Below, one piece after another: positions 49,982 to 60,865 of a DNA stretch of 64,000 nt. The notes below the pieces were generated by a model, which saw only the letters and a list, made by a program, of their open reading frames with translations, did not search any database and was not told the DNA's origin. The stretch is taken from contig CAADGK010000099.1 of NCBI GenBank assembly GCA_900696515.1, forward strand, positions 97,514 through 161,513, given 5' to 3'. The translations under genes were made by a program, and so were the position numbers. Origin of the DNA: an uncultured Nitrosospira sp. (GTDB lineage Bacteria; Nitrospirota; Nitrospiria; Nitrospirales; Nitrospiraceae). The number at the start of each line of letters is the position of its first letter. The first letter of the stretch is position 1.

Positions 49982-51198
49982 CAGTGGTGAGAATCTTTTT
50001 CCGCCGTCTGGCGTTGGGTAAAGAGTGCTCCGAGGAGATCCATGAGTCGGTCGATCTCCGGCTGTGTAATGATTAAGGGTGGGACCATGCGCAGCACCCG
50101 TTCGTTCGCGGCATTCAAGAGCACCCCGCGCGCCAGCGCATCCGCGACCACCGTTCTGGCATCAATCGTCAATTCCATTCCTTGCAACAGGCCAAGTCCT
50201 CGGACCTCTTGGACGACGCGATAGCGACTCTTGCAGTCGGTTAACCCCTTCGCCAAATACTCTCCCATGCGCTTCGCATTCTCCAGCACAGGCCCTTCGA
50301 GCAGCACGTGGCAGACCGCAAGGGCGGCAGCACAGGCCAGTGGATTTCCTCCAAATGTGGAGGCATGGGAACCAGGAGTGAAGGCCGACGCCACTGTTTC
50401 TGTGGCGAGGCAGGCGCCGATCGGGACGCCTCCGGCCAGGCCTTTGGCCAAGGTCATAATGTCGGGCTGAACGCCTAGTTGTTCATAGGCGAAGAGCGTT
50501 CCGGTTCTTCCCATCCCGGTTTGAATCTCATCAAAAATCAAGAGGATGTCTTTCTCGGTACAGAACTGCCTGAGGCGTTTTAGATACTCCCGATCAGCGA
50601 CGTGCACCCCACCTTCCGCCTGGATCGGTTCAAGCATGATGGCCGCAGTCCTCTCGGTGACGAGAGACTCGACGGCCGTGAAGTCGTTGAACGGGGCATA
50701 GGCAAATCCGGGCATCAGCGGTTCGAAGCCTTTTTGAACCTTTTCTTGGCCGGTCGCCGTGACCATGGCCAAGGTTCGGCCATGGAACGAATTCTTCATC
50801 GTGATAATTTCAAAACGAGCCGCTCCATAGCGCTCATGCCCGTAGCGGCGGGCCAGCTTGATGGCCGCTTCGTTCGCTTCGGCGCCGCTGTTACAGAAGA
50901 ACACGCGGTCTGCGAAAGAGTGGTCAACCAAGAGGCGGGCCAGCTTTACCTGGGGCTCGGTGTAATAGAGGTTCGAGGTATGGATCAGTTGGGCGGCTTG
51001 GCGTTGAATCGCCTGAACCAGATCTGGATGTCCATAGCCTAAAATATTCACGGCGATCCCAGCGACAAAATCCAGGTACTCGCGTCCCTCCAGATCGTAG
51101 ACCTTTGCTCCGCGCCCCCGCACGATCGAAAGTGGTTGGCGGCTGTAGGTCTGCATCAGATACTTGGCCGCGTCATCTTTCAGTTCTTCAGTCGGCAT
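49981..51198 (-). CDS. argD: Acetylornithine aminotransferase
   Basis: YLDFVAGIAVNILGYGHPD, NSGAEANEAAIKLAR, LIFDEIQTGMGRTG, LAKGLAGGVPIG. Confidence 0.96.
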   Translation of the reverse strand: MPTEELKDDAAKYLMQTYSRQPLSIVRGRGAKVYDLEGREYLDFVAGIAVNILGYGHPDLVQAIQRQAAQLIHTSNLYYTEPQVKLARLLVDHSFADRVFFCNSGAEANEAAIKLARRYGHERYGAARFEIITMKNSFHGRTLAMVTATGQEKVQKGFEPLMPGFAYAPFNDFTAVESLVTERTAAIMLEPIQAEGGVHVADREYLKRLRQFCTEKDILLIFDEIQTGMGRTGTLFAYEQLGVQPDIMTLAKGLAGGVPIGACLATETVASAFTPGSHASTFGGNPLACAAALAVCHVLLEGPVLENAKRMGEYLAKGLTDCKSRYRVVQEVRGLGLLQGMELTIDARTVVADALARGVLLNAANERVLRMVPPLIITQPEIDRLMDLLGALFTQRQTAEKDSHH

Positions 51199-51372
51199 GT
51201 GGCGTATCCCCTTATAAAGAAAGGAAAGCTAGCACAGGGCCAGTAGGAAGAGCAATAAGTCAGGAGGGAAGCAGAGGATCTCAAGAGAAGCAAAGTCGGA
51301 GGGCAATCTGGGATCTTACAGCACTTCAAATCATCCGCCCTTCCATTTCGGAGTATGGTAAGCTGCCTCGCC

Positions 51373-52029
51373 ATGACGAGATGTGGGCAGTGTCAGCAGC
51401 AGAATCCCGACGATGCCAATTTTTGCCATCAGTGTGGCGTGAAGTTGATGGAAGTGAAGGTCTCTTCTGATGAGCCGGCCGTTGGGAACACGACCGCCCA
51501 ACCGATGAAGGACGAAGAGACACGCTGGCGTCAATTTATCGGACCGAATGCGGACTATTATGTGCGGGTGTTCAGGAAGTTTTCAGCGAACGGGCAACCA
51601 CGGTTTGCCCTCTCATGGAACTGGCCAGCTTTTCTCTATATATCATTTCTCTGGTTCCTGTACCGGAAGATGTACCTCCATGCGTTTGTCTATGCCGTCG
51701 GTCCGATGGTCTCCACCTATCTGACGGGGGATGTGTCCGCCGGGATCATCTGGAGCGTCATGGCTGGGGCAACGGCCAACTATCTCTACTATTGGCATTG
51801 CTGGGAGCATATCGGAGAAATGAAGCGAGCCAATCGGACGGACCCGGCTGCTCAAGAAACTGCGCTGAAAGAGTCCGGCGGTGTGCAGCCCTATGTCATC
51901 TGGGTCGGTGTCGTCTTCTATCTCATTTTCCTGGCGACATTGGTTAAAATGGTCCAGGAAGGTCCGCCTGATGGGGATCTGCCGCCAGGTCGGCCGGCCA
52001 AGCAAGCGGCGATGCAGCCACAGGTGTGA
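51373..52029 (+). CDS. Zinc-ribbon, DUF2628-like membrane protein
   Basis: CGQCQQQNPDDANFCHQCG; FSWNWPAFLYISFLWFLYRKMY. Confidence 0.75.
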   Translation: MTRCGQCQQQNPDDANFCHQCGVKLMEVKVSSDEPAVGNTTAQPMKDEETRWRQFIGPNADYYVRVFRKFSANGQPRFALSWNWPAFLYISFLWFLYRKMYLHAFVYAVGPMVSTYLTGDVSAGIIWSVMAGATANYLYYWHCWEHIGEMKRANRTDPAAQETALKESGGVQPYVIWVGVVFYLIFLATLVKMVQEGPPDGDLPPGRPAKQAAMQPQV

Positions 52030-52077
52030 CCTGCCGAGACAGTGGATATCCCGTGATCATCTGGATGGAAGAGAGGA

Positions 52078-52689
52078 ATGAGAATGGCTCGATTAGTCTT
52101 GCTTCGGCATGGAGAATCGCAATGGAACTTGGAAAACCGCTTCACAGGTTGGGTGGATGTGCCGCTTTCGCCCAAAGGGATCGAGGAGGCGAAGAGTGCA
52201 GGAGAGAAGCTGCGCGGGGTGACATTTCATCGCGCTTTTACGTCGGTGCTCATGAGAGCGAATGAGACCCTCCGGATCGTCTTGGAGACGATCGGCCAGA
52301 CTCAGATTCCCATTGAAAAGGACAAGGCGCTGAACGAGCGAATGTATGGGGAGCTTCAAGGGCTGAATAAGGCGGAAACTGCTCAAAAGTACGGCGATGC
52401 ACAGGTGAAAATCTGGCGTCGCAGTTATGATGTCAGACCGCCGGGCGGAGAGAGCTTAAAGGATACGGCCGAGCGAGCGTTGCCCTACTATGACAAGATG
52501 ATCAAGCCTCATCTCTTGAAGGGCGAAACGATCATCATTGCCGCGCATGGCAACAGCCTGCGGGCACTGGTAATGGAGTTGGACCAACTCTCAAAGGAAG
52601 CCGTACTGGAGCTGAATATTCCGACCGGGGTACCGCTGTTGTACGAGTTTGATGATCGCGGCAAGGTCTTGTCGCATCGGTATCTGTAG
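52078..52689 (+). CDS. gpmA: 2,3-bisphosphoglycerate-dependent phosphoglycerate mutase
   Basis: [52 protein letters not shown]. Confidence 0.95.
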   Translation: MRMARLVLLRHGESQWNLENRFTGWVDVPLSPKGIEEAKSAGEKLRGVTFHRAFTSVLMRANETLRIVLETIGQTQIPIEKDKALNERMYGELQGLNKAETAQKYGDAQVKIWRRSYDVRPPGGESLKDTAERALPYYDKMIKPHLLKGETIIIAAHGNSLRALVMELDQLSKEAVLELNIPTGVPLLYEFDDRGKVLSHRYL

Positions 52690-52778
52690 CAGAACCGATC
52701 GTGCTGTCTGCGAGAGATGAGCGTCGCTCAAAACGAAGACTCACAAGGCTTGAAGCCTTTATCGGAGCCGGTGGGTGC

Positions 52779-53261
52779 TCACCCGAGATTCTCCAGCAGC
52801 CGGCCATATTCCGCAGCAGGTGCGTAGTCGATTAAGAGCACGAGCAGCTTCTCGCGATTTCCCGACTCAATCAGGCCCAAATCTTCCATAAGGCCTGCCG
52901 TCTCTGCACAGATTCCCATGGGGTTGATTCCCTCCCGATCCACCAGGCGGGCATAGTGCTCACGCCGTTGAGCCAATTCTGGTTGGTACTCTATCCAGGT
53001 GCGTGCTCCCAGCTGTCCAGAGGGCCACCAATGGGTTTGTATGGACTCGAACAGGTCTTCCCTAATGAGGGCCCTGTACTTGGAAGGGATATGGGCGTCA
53101 ATCGCCGCGAGGGCCCAGTAGAGATTCAGGGAGAGGATCTCCCGAGCGATGTGAGGGACATGAGATTCAGTGGCCTCGATACCATATTCCCCAAGTTGCG
53201 AGGCGGTAATGGGGGGCGGCATCGCCTTGAATAATCCTGTTGCGGCCTCTGCTGGTGTCAT
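52779..53261 (-). CDS. Hypothetical protein
   Basis: 160-aa ORF, coherent helical composition. Confidence 0.6.
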   Translation of the reverse strand: MTPAEAATGLFKAMPPPITASQLGEYGIEATESHVPHIAREILSLNLYWALAAIDAHIPSKYRALIREDLFESIQTHWWPSGQLGARTWIEYQPELAQRREHYARLVDREGINPMGICAETAGLMEDLGLIESGNREKLLVLLIDYAPAAEYGRLLENLG

Positions 53262-53391
53262 AGTTTACTGGGTAACATACTGCACCGGGTGTTTCCCCCT
53301 CAAGCGGTGGTTTGCCGCGCCGTTCCGCAGCAGTCCTGAATGTTTCTAGAACTACTCATACTCGTTGCTTGTCCCATTGATCCTGAGTTCC

Positions 53392-53463
53392 AGGTTTCAT
53401 GTTCAACGTTTCAAGTTGTATAGGCATCAAAGACCTCAAAGTTGAAACCTGCAACGTGAATCT
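53392..53463. repeat. Intergenic inverted word repeat
   Basis: AGGTTTCATGTTCAACGTTTCAAGTT ... AAAGTTGAAACCTGCAACGTGAAT. Confidence 0.55.
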
Positions 53464-53555
53464 GTAGGGGAAGAGTTTGTAAAGAAGAAACGGATGGGGT
53501 TATGTGAGCGGGTCCTCCCAGCCCACCGTGGGCCGGGAGGGCTACAGCTAAAAGT

Positions 53556-54983
53556 TCAGCGGGTCGCGACTTTTTGCACCACCGCCCCGTATGGAACAGC
53601 CGCTCGGCCGGCGGAGGCCTGACCGTCCTTCTCGCTTACCGAGGCGATCGGCTGGGACGATTGGGTCACAATAATCTCAACGCGTCGATTCTTGGTCCGG
53701 CCTTCTTCGGTGTCGTTCGTTGCAACAGGTTGGGAGTCTGCGTAGCCGACGGCCCTGACTCGATCGGCACCCAGTCCGCCTTTGATCAAGGCTCGGCTGG
53801 CATTTTCAGCACGTGCTCGAGAAAGATCGGCATTATCCTTAAATGGGCGCTTGGGATCGTATTTGACGGGGATACTGTCGGTGTGCCCGGCCACTTCGAC
53901 GCTCTCGGGACGGAACTTGCGCAAGGCTACACCGATACGCTTGACGAGGGAGGCTCCTGCGGGCGTCATGGTCACACGTCCCTTACCGAACAGTTCTCCC
54001 GACGATAGGGCCAGTGTGAGTTTGTCCCCGCGCTGTTCTAACACGACCGTACCTTTCTTGAGTTCTTCCTGGAGAGCGCTGGTCAGCTTCTCGCTGACCC
54101 GAGACAGGTCCACCGTGGCACGCGCCACGGCTTGTTGTGGAAATGCGTTCTTCATGGAAGGCGTCAGCTTGGCCGGTTTCGGCAAGCTCTTCCCCACGCT
54201 CGCCAGCAGGCGCTTGGCCTGTACGAGCTGAGAGTCGCGGCTGGCGAGCTCCATTTTCAGTTCCTGGTCCTTGGCCACCAGCTGCAGGTCAAGATCCGCA
54301 ATGCGCTGCATGGCGACGTCAAGCTGGTCGTTGCTGATCGTATATTGGCGCTCAATGTCGGCGACTTGCTGTTTCGCCAATTCCAGACTGCTTCTGGTCC
54401 GATTCAGTTCCTGAGACATCTGTTGATGGGTGTCTCGCTGTGTGCAGATCCCCGCGAGTTCCTGTTCCTTCTGATTGAGCTGTGCCTCCAACGCTTCCGC
54501 ACGGGTTTTTTCCGCGTTCAGCTGATGGGCTGCTGCGGTGGTCCTTTCACGCAGGAGGGCCAGCTCCTTTTCCTTGGCCGTGAGCTGTTGCAGTAGCAGT
54601 TCCAGTCGAGCCTTCTCCTGCGCAATGTCCGCGTCAGTCTGTTCTTTCTCTTTTGCCGCCTCGGTTTCCCCTGTTTGACTTTGAGGAACATCGATGGTGA
54701 TCGACGTCATAGGGGTAATGGCCGACATAAGCGCCGCGTCATCGGAGGTAACGGGCTGAGCGGAAACTGCTTTCTGGTTGTCCTGCTGACTGCCGCGCGC
54801 GTCTCCCGGCGTCAGTAAGTTGGCAAGCATCGCCAGAAGAAAAGGGCGCCCTTCGTCTGACCGAACGTCAGTCGCTTGGGCATCACCGAAGGATTGAGTG
54901 GCGGCAGCCACGGTCGCTGCTTGTCCATTCACCGTGACGGTGAAGAGCAGCGCATAGCATAGAAGCCTCATCGTCCTTATCAT
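53556..54983 (-). CDS. OmpA-family peptidoglycan-binding protein with coiled coil
   Basis: Signal peptide, long coiled coil, VEVAGHTDSIPVKYD..DLSRARAENASRALI..VGYADSQPVATNDTEEGRTKNRRVEIIV. Confidence 0.92.
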   Translation of the reverse strand: MIRTMRLLCYALLFTVTVNGQAATVAAATQSFGDAQATDVRSDEGRPFLLAMLANLLTPGDARGSQQDNQKAVSAQPVTSDDAALMSAITPMTSITIDVPQSQTGETEAAKEKEQTDADIAQEKARLELLLQQLTAKEKELALLRERTTAAAHQLNAEKTRAEALEAQLNQKEQELAGICTQRDTHQQMSQELNRTRSSLELAKQQVADIERQYTISNDQLDVAMQRIADLDLQLVAKDQELKMELASRDSQLVQAKRLLASVGKSLPKPAKLTPSMKNAFPQQAVARATVDLSRVSEKLTSALQEELKKGTVVLEQRGDKLTLALSSGELFGKGRVTMTPAGASLVKRIGVALRKFRPESVEVAGHTDSIPVKYDPKRPFKDNADLSRARAENASRALIKGGLGADRVRAVGYADSQPVATNDTEEGRTKNRRVEIIVTQSSQPIASVSEKDGQASAGRAAVPYGAVVQKVATR

Positions 54984-55897
54984 GACCCACCTCACAAAAT
55001 GATAAAAGTCAGTACTTCAATAAGCCCCGGTTTCATCAATATGAAAGCCCCATGCATAAGGCCACCCCTTGTCCTGTTTACACGGCCACATGTCGGCACC
55101 GAAACAGAGAAAAGCGATCCAGCCACAGCACGGGATCTGTTACGTATTACAGGCTCGTCAAATTTGGGTGGTACGAGAAAATCCTACTATGTCCTATACG
55201 CCCTCTGGCGTCCGTTTGCAACTGGTCAATGGGAGCCGAACGGGCTTTCCAGAAGGGTTCCCGACGCGACGGGCTGAAGGGGGATACCTGAAGCCTGCTT
55301 CAGGAACAGTACCTAAAAGTAATAGTACATACTAATTCATGATCACACCATAGGTAGGGGATTAGGAATGAAATAAGAAGGGGACGACAAGAGCCGCCCT
55401 CGGTATAGACGTTTTCAGCGAACATCGGCTCCATAGCTGCCATACCAGGGGCAGAGAATGACGACCGAGGCGGTCGGCATCGATGAAGGTTACAGGGCTC
55501 TGCCATGCTTGGTCATGCTCTTCTACGTCCTCGTCCTATGGACCGCGTCGGACAGCTCAGACGCCCGCGCTTTTGAGCAGACCAACAACGTATCGTTGAC
55601 TATGGGCATGCCTCGCCAAAGGGATCTGTATTGAATCTTTTTGGATTCACTGAATCGAGAAGGATTCACCTCTGTAGCTTCTACGTAGAGAAACGGGAAG
55701 GCAATCCTTGAAAATCCATACGCCTCTCTCGAGTTCATCGCGGCATGATCATTGCTGCTGATTACGTGCTATCAAACTACGTACTGTCTAGTAGAGTTCC
55801 TAGCTGTTCGGGAAACCTCAATGTGCGATATGGTCGAGCCAATCAAAAAATAATGCCACGCAAGCGTGCAAGTGGAGCGCACGCGAAGGAGGATCTC

Positions 55898-56140
55898 ATG
55901 GTCACCGGCAAGAGCCGTTTCGGCCACCTGACAGTGGAGGCGATCACGTTTCTACTCGTTCTTGGGGTGCTCTCGATGATCTGGCCCGCCATTATCGCTG
56001 TCTTTCTCGGTGTCATCCTGCTGCTCCAATCCTTCACGGCGGAACCGGAGGTGGTGGTCCTGTCATGGGTTGAGATCGATCATATGCCGGTCGTTGTCGC
56101 CTCTCTTAGGCGGCCGGATCTTCCGGCGGTTATCTCGTGA
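55898..56140 (+). CDS. Small membrane protein
   Basis: AAGGAGG SD upstream; two hydrophobic segments. Confidence 0.5.
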   Translation: MVTGKSRFGHLTVEAITFLLVLGVLSMIWPAIIAVFLGVILLLQSFTAEPEVVVLSWVEIDHMPVVVASLRRPDLPAVIS

Positions 56141-56562
56141 GGAGTGCAAGCGGCTCGGTCAGTTCGCCAGAGAAGCATACCCGCTGAAACTCTCATTGCG
56201 TGATGAGCCGTATGGAATGCTTGATTAGGTCGAGAGGTATGCATCACACACAATTTCCCTTGATTGCATAGTTGGGAAGGAGATTGTCCGGCATGTCGAT
56301 GAGTAGGCTTGATGAACATAATAAAGAGCATGGTGGTGGGTGCCAGTAGGATCGGAATCTGGTTCTGTCGAGCCAGCTTAAGTAAGTCAAGACGCATACC
56401 TGATCCTAAAATTTCCTGCGACGCCGTCAGATCCTATTTTGAGATAGAAGGTCAGGTGACCCGTCGCCGATCGGTGTGTGCAGCGGATGTATAGGCGCGA
56501 AGAGACTTTTTCAGTGCAGAGGGTGGGAAACTTTGTTCAGCTACGAGTCCTGAGATGGAGGT

Positions 56563-56949
56563 CTACCGACCATCTCCATCAAGGTTCCGGATCAGGACAG
56601 CGCGACTCTGATCGTCGAGCCAGGATTGGATGTGATCACCCACATGGGCCGGTCGGTCGATCCTCGTATTCTCGTCATGCGGAATGCGGAGTTCCCTTCC
56701 ATGATTATCCCGAATCAAGTAGGCGGCACCTTCCAGAGCGAGGACTTGTCCAACCACTGATGAGGAGGGGAGTTCCCCGATAGATAGTTCCGACCGTTTT
56801 TGTGCTCCCAGCGTTCCAGATACGATCCCCAGTCCGAGATACTCCTGCGATACGTCTTTATGCGGGACAGTCTGGGCACAGCCTGTCGCCAGGATCAATA
56901 AGGCCAGGGTCCACCACGCCTGTCGGGAAGTGGCACGCGTCGGCATCAT
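56563..56949 (-). CDS. Hypothetical lipoprotein
   Basis: LALLILATGCAQT lipobox; GAAYLIRDNHGRELRIPHDENTRID. Confidence 0.7.
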   Translation of the reverse strand: MMPTRATSRQAWWTLALLILATGCAQTVPHKDVSQEYLGLGIVSGTLGAQKRSELSIGELPSSSVVGQVLALEGAAYLIRDNHGRELRIPHDENTRIDRPAHVGDHIQSWLDDQSRAVLIRNLDGDGR

Positions 56950-57155
56950 GGATGGGCCTCCACGGATGAGAATGGTGAGAGTTGTTTCAGGATAAGATCA
57001 ATAGGCACCGTATTGCCACTATTTCATAGGGAGATGGAATGCTCAAGCAAGTCAGGAAATTGCCACGGCTGAGTTGGACGAGCCGGGGCGCAGCAACTGC
57101 CGAATGTGAGTGTCATCACCACATGGGGTTCGACAACCGAGATCGGTGGGGGGGA

Positions 57156-58178
57156 TCACGCTGCTTTGGCGGGGCGCCAGCGGAGGCCGACATTCAAAAG
57201 TTCTTGTAGCAGTTCCGCGTAGGCGTAGCCGGTTTCCTGTGCTGAATCGGCGAAGTCTTCATCTTCCGCGATTTGAGGATTCGGATTAGCTTCCAGCACG
57301 TACAGTTGTCCCTCGGCGTCCATCCGCATGTCGATTCGCGCGTAGCCGTTCAATCCGAGCGCGCGATAGACCCGCTTGGCCAGGTCTTGGATCTCGTGAG
57401 CCTTCCCCTCCGGCAGCTGCTCGGCTTCCCGGGAGGTGATGCCATATTTCTGCTGATACTTCCCGCTCCACTTCACCCGTTCGGTCGCGATGCGCTTCGC
57501 GTCATCCGGTAACTTGTCCAGGATGAGCTCCCACACGGGCAGCACTTGGAGCTGGCCGTTGCCGATGATGCCTACATACAGCTCACGACCCTCGATGTAG
57601 CGCTCCACCAAGGCTCCACTCCCCACACTGTTATGGATGAAGGCGACCCGCTCACTCAGTTTGTCATCGTCTTCCACGATCGAGGCTTGGGAAATCCCCA
57701 ACGAGGCCTCTTCAGTCACTGATTTGACGATCAGCGGAAAGGTGAGCTGTTTGGGTCGTTTAGCGCTCCGCCCTTGGGGGACTTCCATGAAGTCGGGGTA
57801 GGGAATGCGGTGAAAGGCCAGGACCTTTTTGGTCAAGACCTTGTCCCGTGCCAACATGAGGCCGCGAGGATTGCAGCCGGTGTACGGCATGTGCAACAGT
57901 TCAAGATACGACACGACATGCTGGTCATAGACCGCCACGCCGTCAAATTCCTCCAGCAAGTTGAAGGCGATATCCGGCTTCCACTGATCGATCGCTGAAT
58001 GAATCACGCTGAGATCGCTTTTGACGCCGAGCGGATGGACATCATGACCCAATTTCTTCAACGCCGAGACGACATCGTATTCCGTTCGCCAGGCCACCGA
58101 CTTGAGATCGTGGCCGTTCACCTGCTCGGGCGGCACGAGGTCTTCATGCATGAGGACGAGCACGCGCAGTCGTTTCAC
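57156..58178 (-). CDS. ATP-grasp ligase, D-Ala-D-Ala ligase-like
   Basis: PYTGCNPRGLMLARDKVLTKKVL, LIVKSVTEEASLGIS, GYARIDMRMDAEGQLYVLEANPNPQIAEDEDFA. Confidence 0.85.
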   Translation of the reverse strand: MKRLRVLVLMHEDLVPPEQVNGHDLKSVAWRTEYDVVSALKKLGHDVHPLGVKSDLSVIHSAIDQWKPDIAFNLLEEFDGVAVYDQHVVSYLELLHMPYTGCNPRGLMLARDKVLTKKVLAFHRIPYPDFMEVPQGRSAKRPKQLTFPLIVKSVTEEASLGISQASIVEDDDKLSERVAFIHNSVGSGALVERYIEGRELYVGIIGNGQLQVLPVWELILDKLPDDAKRIATERVKWSGKYQQKYGITSREAEQLPEGKAHEIQDLAKRVYRALGLNGYARIDMRMDAEGQLYVLEANPNPQIAEDEDFADSAQETGYAYAELLQELLNVGLRWRPAKAA

Positions 58179-59236
58179 AGGGCCACCCGGTGCCGTCCGC
58201 TACGCAGAAAGTTCATGGTGTGAACCGTCAGCAAAATCGTAAAATCGAGCTTGGCTTGTTCTTCAGCCATGGGGACGCGAAGGTTCAGTTCACGACAGCG
58301 CTGGATCATGTCCTCCAGTACCTGGTCGATGGTGTACTGATACTCCCCGGTCCAACTCGCGACTTTTTTCCGCACTTCCCGACGGAATCGATTGAGAAAC
58401 GTGGCGGCGCTCATCTTGTTTGTATGATTCGACAAGGTGGAGAAAAGTCGCTTCAAATCCGGGTCGTACTGCAAGTGGCGCTCGACTCCATAATGTCTTC
58501 GTTTGCGTTCATAATGCTCCCTCAGTGTCTTTTTTAACGTGGGCAACGCGTCGACTTCTTCTCGCGTCGTTACACAGGGTGAGGTGTCGGCGAGTTCCTT
58601 CATAAGCCCATCAACATACCGAAGTTTCTTCAAGACAGGCCATCCTCGATAGCGCTCCTCCCAGAGGGAGTCCGGTGTCAGCCAGACGGCAAAGGTCTCG
58701 GCAAAATCCTCATCGGGATGGCTTTGCGCGTACCATAGGTCCAGATGACGGACGAAACTGCGGCTGTAGGGCCGTGGCGAGTAATAGAGCGGATACCGCT
58801 GCGACGATTTTCCAAACATGTCCTGTCTGGTCTTCCGGCGGCGGATCTTGTACGCATTCTCGATGGCGTGACCGGCTTCATGGCGGAGAATTCGCAAACA
58901 CCACTCGGTTGTCCCGCCTTCCACTTCCAACATCTGAGCCTGTTCGAGTTTGGCCAATCGCGGATGGGCCAGATAGAAGGGAACGGCAATACCTGGGACT
59001 CCATCGGGAGTAAACCACTCGTTCGAGAGCCAGAAATGTGGACGAAACTGAAGGCGGCGGTCTTCCAGTTCCCGGGTCAACTCCGTGATCGGTTGCTCGA
59101 CAAAACTGTCTTTCAGCCCGATGTGCAGATCGCACATCGGCAGATCCAAGAGCGCCTCGTCGGACCATGACACCCACGGGGCATCATCCTGGCTGACGGT
59201 CGGTGTTTTGAGTATGTCGGATACTGTGCGGTCCAT
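58175..59236 (-). CDS. Putative zinc-binding metallopeptidase
   Basis: RILRHEAGHAIENAY (HExxH) and downstream HPDEDFAETFAVWL; overlaps ATP-grasp gene by 4 nt. Confidence 0.85.
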   Translation of the reverse strand: MDRTVSDILKTPTVSQDDAPWVSWSDEALLDLPMCDLHIGLKDSFVEQPITELTRELEDRRLQFRPHFWLSNEWFTPDGVPGIAVPFYLAHPRLAKLEQAQMLEVEGGTTEWCLRILRHEAGHAIENAYKIRRRKTRQDMFGKSSQRYPLYYSPRPYSRSFVRHLDLWYAQSHPDEDFAETFAVWLTPDSLWEERYRGWPVLKKLRYVDGLMKELADTSPCVTTREEVDALPTLKKTLREHYERKRRHYGVERHLQYDPDLKRLFSTLSNHTNKMSAATFLNRFRREVRKKVASWTGEYQYTIDQVLEDMIQRCRELNLRVPMAEEQAKLDFTILLTVHTMNFLRSGRHRVAL

Positions 59237-59380
59237 CGGGAAAGGCCTTCCACTAAGGCCTGTCGGCAGAGTGCGGGAAAAACTATAGCGTTCAGATGGG
59301 ATGCAGCCGGTAACCGTCTAAAGGTGCTGACGAATCACAAAGGGAGGAAGAAATTGTCCGAAGCTGTACCAGTTTGAACT

Positions 59381-59872
59381 CTAGCGAGGATGTTGTTGTC
59401 CGGAAAACTGCGGGAGTCGCGCCATCAGTGCGGGTATAGAGTTCCAGATGTGATCGATGACCGACTCCACATACTCTCGCGCCTCGACTATGTCTCGTTC
59501 CCAATTCGGGAGGGCTTCGTGGAGGTCAAGGATCGGTTCGGTTTTGTCGAAGGCGACCTCATTAAAAAGTGGAACATGTAGCCCAAACTTGGCCAGGATG
59601 AATTCGCTATGGCCCAGGCCCATGGCGATGATGAGATCGTTCCGTCGTACTAATTCTTTTGTAACTGTTCGAGGAACATGGCCAGATGGATCGGTGCCCT
59701 TGAGTCGCAGCCGATTGAGAATAACGGAATGGACCTTTTGGGGCTTGGCGTCGATGCCCGCCGATTCGATCTGATAGGCGGATGGCTGACCAAGTTGAGC
59801 ACGCAACGCATATTCGGCGGCCACGCTTCGGAAGATGTTGCCGGTACAGATGAAGAGAATCGATTGGGCCAT
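59381..59872 (-). CDS. Low-molecular-weight protein tyrosine phosphatase-like
   Basis: ILFICTGNIFRSVAAEYAL (CxxxxxRS P-loop), C-terminal acidic region. Confidence 0.85.
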   Translation of the reverse strand: MAQSILFICTGNIFRSVAAEYALRAQLGQPSAYQIESAGIDAKPQKVHSVILNRLRLKGTDPSGHVPRTVTKELVRRNDLIIAMGLGHSEFILAKFGLHVPLFNEVAFDKTEPILDLHEALPNWERDIVEAREYVESVIDHIWNSIPALMARLPQFSGQQHPR

Positions 59873-59942
59873 AGGTGATCGGTCTCCTTTTTCACGCGCC
59901 GAGCGGTCGACATCACTGCACTGCGACGGCTACAATTGAGAT

Positions 59943-60848
59943 ATGAGTATGCCACCAATTCCGGCAGTTGTCCCTAAACTAGACGAAGCGACAGAGAAGA
60001 TGCAAACACGCCTCTGTCGAGCAGTCGGACAGGCCATTGCGGACTATCGCCTCATCGAGGAAGGCGACAAGGTGATGGTGTGTCTGTCTGGCGGGAAGGA
60101 CAGTTATGGCTTGTTGGACATCTTGCTTGTCTTGCAACAACGGGCGCCGATTCAGTTTGATCTGATCGCAGTAAACTTGGACCAACGCCAACCAGGCTTT
60201 CCGGAAGAGGTGCTTCCGAAGTATCTCGCTAGCCGCGGCGTCCCATTCCATATCGAAGCACGGGATACGTACTCAATCGTCAAGCGACTGATTCCCGAAG
60301 GACAAACGACCTGCTCTTTATGCTCCCGTCTGCGACGAGGCCATCTCTATCGCATTGCTGGTGAGCTTGGCGCCACGAAGATTGCGTTAGGTCATCACCG
60401 TGACGATATTATTGAAACCTTGTTCTTAAATCTGTTCTATACGGGCAAGCTCAAGGCCATTCCGCCAAAGCTGCGGTCTAAAGACGGCCGGCATCTTGTC
60501 ATTCGCCCATTGGCCTTCGTCAAAGAGGTGGACCTTGCGCGCTATGCGGAGTTGCGAGGCTTTCCCATCATTCCCTGCGACCTTTGCGGTTCTCAAGAGG
60601 ATTTGAAGCGTAAGAAGGTCAAGGCCTTTCTTCAGGAGTGGGAAGGAGGATCCCCCGGTTGTTCCGACAGTATCGCCGCAGCGTTGACGAATGTGGCACC
60701 ATCGCTGTTGATGGATCAGCGCCTCTTTGATTTCAGGTCGCTGTCATCCATGAATAGCGTTCAATCCGATGAGGCCGAGGGTGATGTGTGGTTGGACCAA
60801 GAGCCGGAACCGCATCAGAATCGTGAGGAGACTCTCTTGTTACCGTGA
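59943..60848 (+). CDS. ttcA: tRNA 2-thiocytidine biosynthesis protein TtcA
   Basis: [17 protein letters not shown]-loop, [41 protein letters not shown]. Confidence 0.93.
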   Translation: MSMPPIPAVVPKLDEATEKMQTRLCRAVGQAIADYRLIEEGDKVMVCLSGGKDSYGLLDILLVLQQRAPIQFDLIAVNLDQRQPGFPEEVLPKYLASRGVPFHIEARDTYSIVKRLIPEGQTTCSLCSRLRRGHLYRIAGELGATKIALGHHRDDIIETLFLNLFYTGKLKAIPPKLRSKDGRHLVIRPLAFVKEVDLARYAELRGFPIIPCDLCGSQEDLKRKKVKAFLQEWEGGSPGCSDSIAAALTNVAPSLLMDQRLFDFRSLSSMNSVQSDEAEGDVWLDQEPEPHQNREETLLLP

Positions 60849-60865
60849 GGCCTGGCCGAGCAGGG

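Noticed and set aside
55052-55335. Three overlapping small plus-strand ORFs (55052-55291, 55069-55335, 54999-55277)
   Set aside because: No clear SD or family signature; competing frames, cannot choose one
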